A stretch of 8,252 nucleotides of DNA from Candidatus Yanofskybacteria bacterium RIFCSPHIGHO2_01_FULL_39_8b (lineage in GTDB: Bacteria > Patescibacteriota > Minisyncoccia > 2-02-FULL-40-12 > GWA2-44-9), in the NCBI GenBank assembly GCA_001794015.1, contig MGIZ01000017.1, positions 1 to 8,252 of the forward strand, read 5' to 3'. Numbering within the stretch: position 1 is the stretch's first letter; the number at the start of each line of letters is the position of its first letter. The position numbers were made by a program, and so were the translations under genes. The notes under the pieces were generated by a model. The model had not been told where the DNA came from. It was given only the letters and a program-made list of their open reading frames with translations, and did not search any database. This document shows, piece by piece, positions 1 through 5,825 of the stretch.

Positions 1-183
1 GACTACTTTGATCCGAATCGATCCAAGATCAATGATCAGTTGAGCGGGCCGATGTTCGGGGCTAACTATAGAATATTCGATCAAGGCCGGATGACATTTG
101 AATATCATAAACAGGGCAAGCTGGCTCCTGCCGGCAAATCTAAGCCGTGGGAATACCGCGTAGAGATTGCATTTATGTTCTAA
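1..183 (+). CDS. C-terminal end of a probable outer-membrane β-barrel protein (5' end outside window)
   Basis: Frame 1 is open from the window edge for 60 codons to TAA at 181-183. The residues alternate polar and hydrophobic/aromatic side chains in the manner of barrel strands. The last strand, WEYRVEIAFMF, ends in phenylalanine with hydrophobic residues at alternating positions before it, which is the usual C-terminal recognition signal of outer-membrane proteins handled by the BAM complex. A Gly-containing segment (SGPMFGANYRIF) and one rich in Lys, Pro and Gly (KQGKLAPAGKSKP) look like a strand start and a loop. The family cannot be named from this fragment; a porin-like or DUF-type barrel is likely. 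It is separated from the Rieske operon by its own terminator. If correct, the cell has an outer membrane. The fragment is short, so the barrel call is an inference. Confidence 0.55.
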   Translation, partial: DYFDPNRSKINDQLSGPMFGANYRIFDQGRMTFEYHKQGKLAPAGKSKPWEYRVEIAFMF

Positions 184-220
184 ATATGTGGTAAGCCGGT
201 CATTGCATAAGGCAACATTT

Positions 221-247
221 ACCCTGGATACTTTTTCCAGGGTTTTT
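221..247 (+). terminator. Intrinsic terminator after the β-barrel gene
   Basis: An 8-bp perfect stem, ACCCTGGA (221-228) with TCCAGGGT (236-243), encloses a 7-base loop and is followed by a run of T. It lies 38 bases after the stop codon at 183 and just before the next promoter, so the two transcription units are separate. Confidence 0.85.
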
Positions 248-256
248 CTATGTTTT

Positions 257-284
257 TTGACTTTTTCTTTAATTTTGGTATAAT
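257..284 (+). promoter_or_regulatory. σ70-type promoter of the Rieske–cytochrome b operon
   Basis: TTGACT (257-262) and a perfect TATAAT (279-284) are separated by 16 bases, with a TG two bases before the -10 box (TGGTATAAT, not the exact extended -10 spacing). Predicted transcription start is near 291, leaving a leader of about 35 bases before the ATG at 327. The ribosome site there is weak (AAAGAAAGG, 311-319, seven bases from the ATG). No clear operator palindrome is visible. Confidence 0.75.
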
Positions 285-326
285 CTAGTCATCATTTCTT
301 TGAAAATAGAAAAGAAAGGCTGAATT

Positions 327-857
327 ATGGATTCGAAATACTACGTTTCCGGCCCTGTCGGGCCGAAACCCGTTCCGGACGGCATGTCCCGCCGGAGTTT
401 TTTCTCGGCGATGACGATAATTCTTGGCGGAGTGATCAGTTCGGTGCTGGGTTTTAATTTGGGCAGATATTTTATTTCTCCGGTCTGGGCGACAAAGAAA
501 GAAAATTGGATCAATATCAGTCTTCTTGAAAAAATACCCAACGGTATTCCGACAAGCGTTAATTATATTCAGCGCAAGCCGGATGGCTGGATGGCCAATG
601 AGGGAGTGGATACGGTTTGGTTTCTGCGCCAGGGAAACAAGGTTATCGCCTTTAATCCAAAATGCACTCATTTGGGATGTCCTTACCGCTGGGATTCTGA
701 AAAAGATGTATTTGTTTGCCCTTGTCATACGGCCTTATTTTCAAAAACCGGCGAAGTGCTTTCGGGGCCTCCCCCGCGTCCCTTGGACCGCTATCCGGTT
801 AAAACGGAAAATGGCATAGTGAAAATACTGCCTGAACCAGAGGAGGGAGAAATATGA
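327..857 (+). CDS. qcrA: Rieske [2Fe-2S] protein of a bc-type quinol:cytochrome c oxidoreductase
   Basis: This protein takes the first electron from quinol at the outer face of the membrane and hands it to cytochrome c. It has 176 residues. A twin-arginine motif at 20-26 (MSRRSFF) precedes a hydrophobic stretch at about 27-50, which would serve as both Tat signal and uncleaved anchor. The Rieske fold follows at about 60-170. Cluster box 1 is CTHLGC (113-118), with C113 and H115 as iron ligands and C118 in the disulfide. Box 2 is CPCH (131-134), with C131 and H134 as ligands and C133 in the disulfide. The Pro loop is GPPPRPL (147-153). The residues after H134 are TALF instead of the usual GSxY, so the Ser and Tyr that raise the cluster potential are absent, which suggests menaquinol use. 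Its stop overlaps the next gene as ATGA, as expected for subunits of one complex. The symbol is by analogy with menaquinol complexes. Confidence 0.93.
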   Translation: MDSKYYVSGPVGPKPVPDGMSRRSFFSAMTIILGGVISSVLGFNLGRYFISPVWATKKENWINISLLEKIPNGIPTSVNYIQRKPDGWMANEGVDTVWFLRQGNKVIAFNPKCTHLGCPYRWDSEKDVFVCPCHTALFSKTGEVLSGPPPRPLDRYPVKTENGIVKILPEPEEGEI

Positions 858-2479
858 AAAACTGGCTTGATGAACGGATCGGTTGGAAAAAAATCAAAGA
901 GGTTCTTCTGGACCGGAAAATTCCACGGGTTACGAGCTTGCATACTCTGGGCAGTATCTGTTTATTTCTTTTTATCCTTCAAGTTATAACCGGCATTTTT
1001 CTGGCCATGAATTATTCTCCGTCTCCGGATCATGCCTATGATTCTGTTCGCTATATTTCTGAAATTCCAGGCGGAAGATTCTTGCGCGGGCTTCATTTTT
1101 GGAGCGCGACGGCAATAGTAATAGGCGTGTTTCTCCACATGCTTAGAGTGTTTTTCATGGGTTCATATAAATTTCCAAGAGAAGCAACTTGGTGGACAGG
1201 CGTTGGTTTGCTTTTAATTATCGTAGGAGGATTTGGTTTTACCGGCTATCTTCTGCCTTGGGATCAGAAAGCTTATTGGGCAACTGTAGTCGGTCTTAAT
1301 CTGGCCAAGCAGATGCCATATCTTGGACATTATATTGCCGCTATAATCAGGGGCGGATCAGAAATCGGAGCGGTTACCTTAACTCATTTTTACGCTTTTC
1401 ATGTTCTTCTTTTACCCGCTATTACCATGCTTTTGTTGGGTTCCCATTTATTTTTAGTGGTTTGGCACGGCATTTCATCTTTGCCGGAACGGACAAAAGA
1501 GGGTAGTGGTCAGTTGATATCCAATGATAATTGGAAACAGAAAGTTAGTGATCGCTATCATGAGCTGAAATCTCAAGGCAAACCATTTTTTCCCTATATT
1601 GTTTATAAAGACATGGTTGCCATTACTTTTGTATTTTTAGCGATCGTCTGGCTGGCAATGGAAAAAGGCGTTCACCTAGAGGTAGTGGCTGATCCGACTG
1701 ACAAATTCTATAATCCTCGTCCTGAATGGTATTTCTTATTTCTGTTCCAGCTTCTTAAATATTTTCCCGGTTCGTTTGAGGTTCTGGCTATCGCGGTTAT
1801 TCCAGTTGTTTTAATTGGCTTTTTGGTTTTATTGCCCCTAATAGAACGCGGACCGAAACGACATCCTTTTGATAGGCCTTTTATAACCATTATTGGCGTT
1901 ATTGGGTTGACTGGAATGATATATTTGGGCATTGAGGGGTATTATTCTCCGCTAACTAATCCTATAATTGAAAAAGATATCCGGGTATTGGACGGCCAAA
2001 GACTTTTTTTCGAGAACTTTCGTTGCCAATCTTGTCATAGCATCAACGGACGGGGCGGCGTTTTTGGTCCGCCGCTTGATACTGTGGGCTTGCGTCGAAG
2101 CAAAGACTGGCTGGCTGAACACTTTAGGGATCCTGAAAAAGTAAGTCCTGGAACTAAAATGCCTAATTTTGGAATGCTGGATAATGAAGTGGCAGTTTTA
2201 GTTGCTTATACTTCAAGTCTTGGCGGGGGACCGTTTACGGCTCAAGCGCCGGCGTTGTTCAAAGATAATTGCTCTGATTGTCACAAGGTGGGCGACATGG
2301 GAGAAGCTCTGGCTTCGGATCTCTCTGGGGTTGGCCAATATCGAGAGCAGGGCTGGATAGCCAAATATATTGAAAATCCAAAAAAGATGGATCCGAAAGC
2401 GGAGATGGAGGGATTTGACGGTATTTTGACCAAGGAACAGATTGAAGACCTGTCGCGGTATCTTGCTGCCCAGAGATAA
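854..2479 (+). CDS. qcrB: Cytochrome b–diheme cytochrome c fusion, catalytic subunit of a bc-type complex
   Basis: This membrane subunit oxidises quinol through two hemes b and carries its own electron-exit hemes. Residues 1-210 are the b6-like four-helix part, with heme ligands H81/H183 and H95/H198, and PWDQ at 135-138. Residues 250-365 are the subunit-IV-like part with the quinol-site motif PEWYF (290-294) and three helices. That makes seven helices, which puts the C-terminus on the outer side. There, two class-I cytochrome c domains follow: CQSCH (391-395) with likely axial Met436 in KMPNF, and CSDCH (473-477) with likely Met518. A strong ribosome site, AGGAGGGAG (841-849), lies five bases before the ATG. 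The four-base overlap with the Rieske gene suggests translational coupling. The second heme-ligand pair has 14 intervening residues, as in b6, yet the gene is not split. The heme-ci cysteine of b6 aligns with T31, so heme ci is not expected. No separate cytochrome c1 gene is needed. Confidence 0.93.
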   Translation: MKNWLDERIGWKKIKEVLLDRKIPRVTSLHTLGSICLFLFILQVITGIFLAMNYSPSPDHAYDSVRYISEIPGGRFLRGLHFWSATAIVIGVFLHMLRVFFMGSYKFPREATWWTGVGLLLIIVGGFGFTGYLLPWDQKAYWATVVGLNLAKQMPYLGHYIAAIIRGGSEIGAVTLTHFYAFHVLLLPAITMLLLGSHLFLVVWHGISSLPERTKEGSGQLISNDNWKQKVSDRYHELKSQGKPFFPYIVYKDMVAITFVFLAIVWLAMEKGVHLEVVADPTDKFYNPRPEWYFLFLFQLLKYFPGSFEVLAIAVIPVVLIGFLVLLPLIERGPKRHPFDRPFITIIGVIGLTGMIYLGIEGYYSPLTNPIIEKDIRVLDGQRLFFENFRCQSCHSINGRGGVFGPPLDTVGLRRSKDWLAEHFRDPEKVSPGTKMPNFGMLDNEVAVLVAYTSSLGGGPFTAQAPALFKDNCSDCHKVGDMGEALASDLSGVGQYREQGWIAKYIENPKKMDPKAEMEGFDGILTKEQIEDLSRYLAAQR

Positions 2480-2493
2480 GCGGAAACAAAAAG

Positions 2494-2518
2494 CCCCCAC
2501 TAAGGTGGGGGATGTTTT
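2494..2518. terminator. Bidirectional intrinsic terminator between convergent genes
   Basis: The perfect 7-bp G+C-rich stem CCCCCAC (2494-2500)/GTGGGGG (2505-2511) has a TAAG loop. On the plus strand it is followed by ATGTTTTATTT. On the minus strand it is followed by CTTTTTGTTT (complement of 2484-2493). It therefore can end both the cytochrome b operon and the convergent cytochrome c gene, whose stop codon falls in the plus-strand T tract. Confidence 0.88.
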
Positions 2519-2849
2519 ATTTATGAAAGGTTCTGATATGAGAGATAACCATTTTTAAGTCGTCGTCGCTTAGCTTGTCTTTCGGGATAGGTTTCATTTT
2601 ACCCTGACCTTTGCGAACGATTTCAATAAGATCGGCATCGGTTCTTTTTTTGTTTTTATCGGTCGTTAGATCAAGCATGGACGGATCGACTTTTGTCATT
2701 TTGGCGACTGATGCGGAGCCTTTGCTATCAACGCCATGGCAGGTTTTGCATCTTTTTTCATAGATGGTTTTACCGTCTTGGGCTGCGGTTTTGCATGGAA
2801 AGTATAAAATTGACAGCATCGCTAAAAGGACGATTGTTAAGGTGCGCAT
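2517..2849 (-). CDS. Small periplasmic monoheme c-type cytochrome
   Basis: This is a soluble electron carrier of 110 residues. Residues 1-23 form a Sec signal peptide (hydrophobic core about 5-17), with a plausible signal peptidase I site after TAA (21-23). C19 is not in a proper lipobox, so a lipoprotein is unlikely. The mature protein is a minimal class-I cytochrome c: CKTCH (34-38) supplies the two thioether cysteines and the proximal His, M85 in GKMKPIP is the likely sixth ligand, and the C-terminal helix is LSDDDLKMVISHIRTF. Mature length of about 87 residues fits the small cytochrome c551/c553-like class. A good Shine-Dalgarno site (AAGGAG on the minus strand, 2858-2863) lies eight bases from the ATG. 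The gene faces the bc complex and shares its terminator, but has its own promoter. I infer that it may accept electrons from the fused diheme domain; no oxidase is visible here to confirm this. Confidence 0.88.
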   Translation of the reverse strand: MRTLTIVLLAMLSILYFPCKTAAQDGKTIYEKRCKTCHGVDSKGSASVAKMTKVDPSMLDLTTDKNKKRTDADLIEIVRKGQGKMKPIPKDKLSDDDLKMVISHIRTFHK

Positions 2850-2921
2850 TGCCTTTTCTCCTTTTTGAACGAAACCATTGCCCCGGTTAATTAGTTATCG
2901 CACACACCGGAACTTACTTTA

Positions 2922-2950
2922 ATTATATAACCAATATTGATGTTTAGCAA
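2922..2950 (-). promoter_or_regulatory. σ70-type promoter of the small cytochrome c gene
   Basis: Read on the minus strand, TTGCTA (2945-2950) and a perfect TATAAT (2922-2927) are 17 bases apart, the optimal spacing. Transcription would begin near 2915, giving a leader of about 65 bases. CACACC (2903-2908) and GGTGTG (2953-2958) form inverted copies on either side of this promoter, which could be an operator, though the copies are short. The plus-strand promoter of the divergent gene must lie in the same interval; only a poor candidate is seen (TG at 2955-2956, GATATG at 2958-2963). Confidence 0.7.
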
Positions 2951-3001
2951 TAGGTGTGATATGGTTAAGGAAGATTCATCATTATCACAGAGGGATTAAA
3001 A

Positions 3002-3508
3002 ATGAATGTGGCAATTTCGTGTTTAGTCGGCGAAAGCGGGCATTTTCATGTTAAAGTTGGCCAATTTGAGCATGGAGAACTTTTAGAATTTTTTAAATGC
3101 GAAGAGAAGCACTGGGTATATGTGTTTGATCTCGGTTCCAGATTGCCTACCAGGCCCATGTTCAACACTCTTGCCCGCAATTTTTTTGATAAATATTTTG
3201 CCACGCCCGAAAAGCTTATGGAGTTTATCAAAGAAGCGAAACTATCCAAAACGATTTTGGCGGGATTGCTCGATTCCCAGAAGTGCAGATTCTATTCGGA
3301 AGTTTGCGGAGCGGTTGAGAAAACGCTTACTGAAGCCTGCAGGGCGATGAATAATCCCTGCCTTGAAGGAGGTTGTGCGATGGACGACCGCGAGGCATGT
3401 CTTAATGCTTGCCGCAATGTGGAAGAATTTTATAACAGATTTTGTGTCAATGCCTGGCTGGAATTGTTTAAAAATTCCTCAAACCGAACTTGGGTTTGGA
3501 AAAAATAA
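3002..3508 (+). CDS. Unrecognised 168-residue cysteine-rich protein
   Basis: I do not recognise the family. The start is well supported: a GAGGG ribosome site (2990-2994) is followed by ATG seven bases later, and a strong terminator follows the stop. There is no signal peptide or membrane helix, so it is probably cytoplasmic. Residues 1-45 look like β-strands and contain four histidines (H14, H16, H24, H37). Residues about 54-90 look helical. The last half holds eight cysteines at 95, 102, 113, 120, 125, 133, 137 and 148, with C7 and C33 in addition. The spacing (x6, x10, x6, x4, x7, x3, x10) matches no zinc-finger or ferredoxin pattern I know. If cytoplasmic, such a cluster suggests metal or iron-sulfur binding rather than disulfides, but that is a guess. 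It is divergent from the cytochrome c gene and monocistronic. Confidence 0.8.
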   Translation: MNVAISCLVGESGHFHVKVGQFEHGELLEFFKCEEKHWVYVFDLGSRLPTRPMFNTLARNFFDKYFATPEKLMEFIKEAKLSKTILAGLLDSQKCRFYSEVCGAVEKTLTEACRAMNNPCLEGGCAMDDREACLNACRNVEEFYNRFCVNAWLELFKNSSNRTWVWKK

Positions 3509-3516
3509 AGACAGGC

Positions 3517-3546
3517 AAATCCAGCGATTAGTATCGCTGGATTTTT
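3517..3546 (+). terminator. Strong intrinsic terminator after the cysteine-rich gene
   Basis: The perfect stem ATCCAGCGAT (3519-3528)/ATCGCTGGAT (3533-3542) has the tetraloop TAGT. It extends by two A-T pairs at 3517-3518/3543-3544 and runs into TTTTTATT. It begins eight bases after the stop codon. The minus-strand side is less T-rich, so it may only weakly serve the convergent SWIB gene. Confidence 0.9.
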
Positions 3547-3561
3547 ATTAAGTATTGAGTA

Positions 3562-3819
3562 TTAAGAAAGATGCCTTGAAACTAGCTTTGTCATCTCAAA
3601 CATGCTGACGGTTGCTTTACCGCCGAACACCTTTTTAAGAGCTTCGTCGGCATTAATATTTCTTTTGTTGACTGTATCCTGAAGGCCATTTTTCTTTATA
3701 TAGGTCCACAGTTTTTTGACGACCTCTGATCTGGGCATAGGGCCCGCGCCGACTACCGCTGCTAATTCCGAGCTTACGTTCATTGGTTTCATGAACGCAG
3801 CATTTGCTTTTCGTGGCAT
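3562..3819 (-). CDS. Stand-alone SWIB/MDM2-fold domain protein
   Basis: This 85-residue protein is almost entirely one SWIB domain (about 15-85). Hallmarks are MKPMNVSSELAAVVG (10-24), GPMPRSEVVKKLWTYIKKNG (26-45), LQD and NKRNINADEALKKVFGG (52-68), and the C-terminal VSMFEMTKLVSRHL. The basic N-terminal MPRKANAAF is typical of small bacterial versions. SWIB domains occur in eukaryotic chromatin remodellers and, in bacteria, alone or fused to topoisomerase I. A DNA- or chromatin-associated role is usual speculation, and the bacterial function is not established. The ATG at 3817-3819 has no Shine-Dalgarno site. ATG codons at residues 10 and 13 are alternative starts, but the first keeps the family's basic tail. 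It lies 135 bases after murJ on the same strand, with no clear terminator between, so read-through is possible. Confidence 0.9.
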   Translation of the reverse strand: MPRKANAAFMKPMNVSSELAAVVGAGPMPRSEVVKKLWTYIKKNGLQDTVNKRNINADEALKKVFGGKATVSMFEMTKLVSRHLS

Positions 3820-3954
3820 ATAATTGCTTATTAAGAGATAATTTTCAAATATTTTTTATTTAAAAATAAACTCTAAATTAATTATTTTTTTCCTTTTAGA
3901 TAAGCATACTATAAGTCTTTATAAATTACCATAGACGGTTATTAACAGGATTTT
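3820..3954 (-). other. AT-rich spacer between murJ and the SWIB gene
   Basis: This 135-base stretch is strongly A+T-rich. I find no convincing hairpin terminator for murJ and no good -35/-10 pair placed to give the SWIB gene a proper leader. An AAAAGGA sequence on the minus strand is about 70 bases from the SWIB start, too far to serve it. Confidence 0.5.
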
Positions 3955-5310
3955 TTATGGCTGATGCTGACCCAGTTCGATATCAATTTCAAGATGAGAC
4001 GGTAACTGTTTCAGCCGGCTAGGGAGAAGAATAAGAAGGAGTAATACTTCGATAAAGCTGGCGGCAAAAAAGGACAAGGGGATTGAGGCGATTCCAATAG
4101 ACGGCGCAAGAAAATAACCGCCGCTAATGGCAATGATAAGACCTATAATGGATATTACAACCGGAATGGTCGTGTTTTTTGTTGCATAAAACGCCCGAGC
4201 AAGAAGGTGAACAAGCGATTCCGTGGGAATGGCAAGCGTAAGCATGCCAAGTGTTGTCGCCGTTTTAGATATAGCTTCTTCAGTAAAATTGCCTCCGCCA
4301 AGAACCATTCTTATCAAGGGCTCTCTTATTATAAAAGTAAAAATAGCGGCGACAGTACTTCCGCCAAGTATGAGCCAAAAGGAGTTTTTTAATGTTTTTT
4401 TAAATTCTTCTTTTGAGTGATTGGAAATAGCTTTGGCCATTGCCGGAAAAGCGGTTGTTGAAAAAGTTATGCCTATTAAACTGACCGGCACGCTTTGAAA
4501 ATTACGGGCGAAATTCATTATTGCTATGGAACCGGCACCGAGAGTTGAGGCAATCGTGGTAAACCCCCAGAACATGGCCAATTCAACGGGATGACCGAAC
4601 ATTTTGGGTAGCATCAGTTTGACTGTTTTTTTAAATTCTTCGGTTTTGAATTGAAAATTCATTTTAAATTTAAAACCGGAATAAAGAGCGTCAATAATTC
4701 GCACAAGTAAATGAAAGAAAGCGCCGACAACGGTTCCGATTGCTACTCCGGTTATGCCAAGTCTGGGGGCAAGCACAATGGTTCCGCCGATAATGCCCAG
4801 ATTATAAAAGACAGGCGATAGGCCGTAAAATAAAAATCTTTCCTTGGCGATAAGCATTGCTCCAAGAGTATTTGAAATGCCGAACAATATCGGTGATATG
4901 GCTAAAATTCTTAATATTTTTGCAACCAGAGCCAGATCTTCTCCGGAGAATCCCGGAGCGGCAAGAAAGGCAATGGAATCGGCAAAAATAAAAATAATTA
5001 TTGCCGAGAAAAGCATTAAACCGGTTGCCCCGCTTATGGCGGAATTTGTATATTCATAGGCTTTTTGCTTGTCGCGATAGAAGAGTTCTAAAAATATCGG
5101 CACAAAAGCGGCAGCGATACCGCTGGCGATCAATATATTAAATAAAAGGTCAGGAATTAGGAAGGCGGCATTATAAACATCCAGAGCTCTTGAAGCTCCG
5201 AATGTTTGAGCGAATATTCTATCTCGTAAAAGCCCCAATATATATGAAATAAGTGTTGTTAGGCCAAGAATTATACTTCCGGAAGGCGCTAATTTTAGGA
5301 TTTTTTTCAT
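3955..5310 (-). CDS. murJ: MurJ/MviN-family lipid II flippase-like membrane protein
   Basis: This is an integral membrane protein of the MOP superfamily. In well-studied bacteria MurJ moves the peptidoglycan precursor lipid II across the inner membrane. The family signature is clear near the start: LGLLRDRIFAQTFGAS (25-40), D44, AAFLIPDLLFNIL (48-60) and AAFVPIF (67-73). Hydrophobic segments recur through the protein, about 12 helices, and the 451 residues are shorter than the roughly 510-residue, 14-helix E. coli protein, so the last helix pair seems absent. By hand alignment with E. coli MurJ, R24 and D39 are kept (R29, D44), while essential cavity arginines R18 and R52 are replaced by Y23 and F57. 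No Shine-Dalgarno site precedes the ATG, and an extended -10 box sits only 13 bases upstream, so the leader would be very short. It is divergent from the response regulator gene. The specific substrate is inferred from family only. Confidence 0.88.
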   Translation of the reverse strand: MKKILKLAPSGSIILGLTTLISYILGLLRDRIFAQTFGASRALDVYNAAFLIPDLLFNILIASGIAAAFVPIFLELFYRDKQKAYEYTNSAISGATGLMLFSAIIIFIFADSIAFLAAPGFSGEDLALVAKILRILAISPILFGISNTLGAMLIAKERFLFYGLSPVFYNLGIIGGTIVLAPRLGITGVAIGTVVGAFFHLLVRIIDALYSGFKFKMNFQFKTEEFKKTVKLMLPKMFGHPVELAMFWGFTTIASTLGAGSIAIMNFARNFQSVPVSLIGITFSTTAFPAMAKAISNHSKEEFKKTLKNSFWLILGGSTVAAIFTFIIREPLIRMVLGGGNFTEEAISKTATTLGMLTLAIPTESLVHLLARAFYATKNTTIPVVISIIGLIIAISGGYFLAPSIGIASIPLSFFAASFIEVLLLLILLPSRLKQLPSHLEIDIELGQHQP

Positions 5311-5323
5311 TCAGTTATTTGTC

Positions 5324-5332
5324 AGTATATCA
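5324..5332 (-). promoter_or_regulatory. Extended -10 promoter of murJ
   Basis: On the minus strand the sequence reads TGATATACT, matching the TGn-TATAAT extended -10 form with one mismatch. No good -35 box is seen, which extended -10 promoters can tolerate. It ends 13 bases before the murJ ATG, so the message would start only about five to eight bases ahead of the codon. Confidence 0.5.
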
Positions 5333-5379
5333 CAGGATTATTATTGTTCACATCTTTTTGTCTTATATTTTTTTAATTG

Positions 5380-5393
5380 TGCTATACTATAAT
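5380..5393 (+). promoter_or_regulatory. Overlapping -10 boxes giving a leaderless start for the response regulator
   Basis: TGCTATACT (5380-5388, extended -10) overlaps a perfect TATAAT (5388-5393). The second box ends seven bases before ATG 5401, which places the expected transcription start on or next to the start codon. No Shine-Dalgarno sequence is present. No strong -35 is visible; TTGTCT at 5358-5363 is 19 bases from the first box. Confidence 0.6.
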
Positions 5394-5400
5394 AGATTCG

Positions 5401-5823
5401 ATGCCCATTATGCCCAAAGACTTATACAAAATACTAATTGTCGAGGACGATAAAATGATGCAGGAAGTTTTGGTTGGTTACTTGTCTAAAGAGCCGATGT
5501 TCAAAGTATATGTTACCGGTAACGGCCGGGAAGGTCTTTACAGCGCTTTTGCCAATGCCCCGGATTTAATTTTACTCGATGTGATGATGCCGGTAATGGA
5601 TGGAGTAACGATGTTCAAAGAATTAAGAAAAGATCCGAGAGGCAAGGGTGTGCCGGTGATTTTTTTAACCAGCTATGATACTGATGAGCGGGTGCTTAAA
5701 GAAATATCCGAAGAAAAACCGGCTTATTATCTGCTTAAGTCAAACATTAAAATGGATGAAATCATGGATAAGGTTAAGCTAACTTTAGGGATAAATAAAT
5801 CATCCCATGATAATAACTTATAA
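5401..5823 (+). CDS. Single-domain response regulator (receiver domain only)
   Basis: This 140-residue CheY-like receiver has no DNA-binding or enzymatic output domain. The phosphorylation site is complete: acidic pair E15/D16 in ILIVEDD, phospho-acceptor D60 in LLDVMMP, switch T90 in FLTS and K113 in LLKS. The start was chosen at ATG 5401, with a second ATG at 5410. A TTG at 5377 would extend the frame but falls within or before the -10 boxes, so it cannot be used if those are the promoter. The stop lies two bases before the glycogen synthase start, so the two are surely co-transcribed. No histidine kinase is in view. Such proteins act by protein–protein contact or pass phosphate on; here regulation of glucan synthesis is a guess from position only. 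Confidence 0.92.
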   Translation: MPIMPKDLYKILIVEDDKMMQEVLVGYLSKEPMFKVYVTGNGREGLYSAFANAPDLILLDVMMPVMDGVTMFKELRKDPRGKGVPVIFLTSYDTDERVLKEISEEKPAYYLLKSNIKMDEIMDKVKLTLGINKSSHDNNL

Positions 5824-5825
5824 AC

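Noticed and set aside
285..728. A 147-codon minus-strand open frame across the Rieske gene
   Set aside because: It is antisense to a gene with full Rieske motifs, has no ribosome site, and its peptide shows no recognisable domain.
2213..2500. Minus-strand open frames over the end of the cytochrome b–c gene
   Set aside because: They lie antisense to the second heme c domain and partly inside the terminator; the translations look random.
2791..2795. C19 of the small cytochrome c as a lipoprotein cysteine
   Set aside because: The preceding residues YFP do not fit a lipobox; a signal peptidase I site after residue 23 is more natural.
2902..2910. Heme ci attachment to C36 in cytochrome b
   Set aside because: This concerns the cytochrome b gene (codon 36 at 959-961). 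Anchoring on the shared LQV-TG segment puts b6 Cys35 at T31 and C36 one helix turn away, so I do not claim heme ci. The coordinates listed here cover only a CA-rich stretch that I also judged not to be a repeat.
3820..3848. TTGAAA–17–AATTAT as a minus-strand promoter of the SWIB gene
   Set aside because: Its transcription start would fall inside the gene's first codons, forcing an internal start at residue 10 or 13 and losing the family's basic N-terminus. In such AT-rich DNA a match is easily found by chance.
5377..5400. TTG at 5377 as start of the response regulator
   Set aside because: It would place the start codon before or within the -10 boxes, and the added residues are not part of the receiver fold. 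ATG 5401 fits better.
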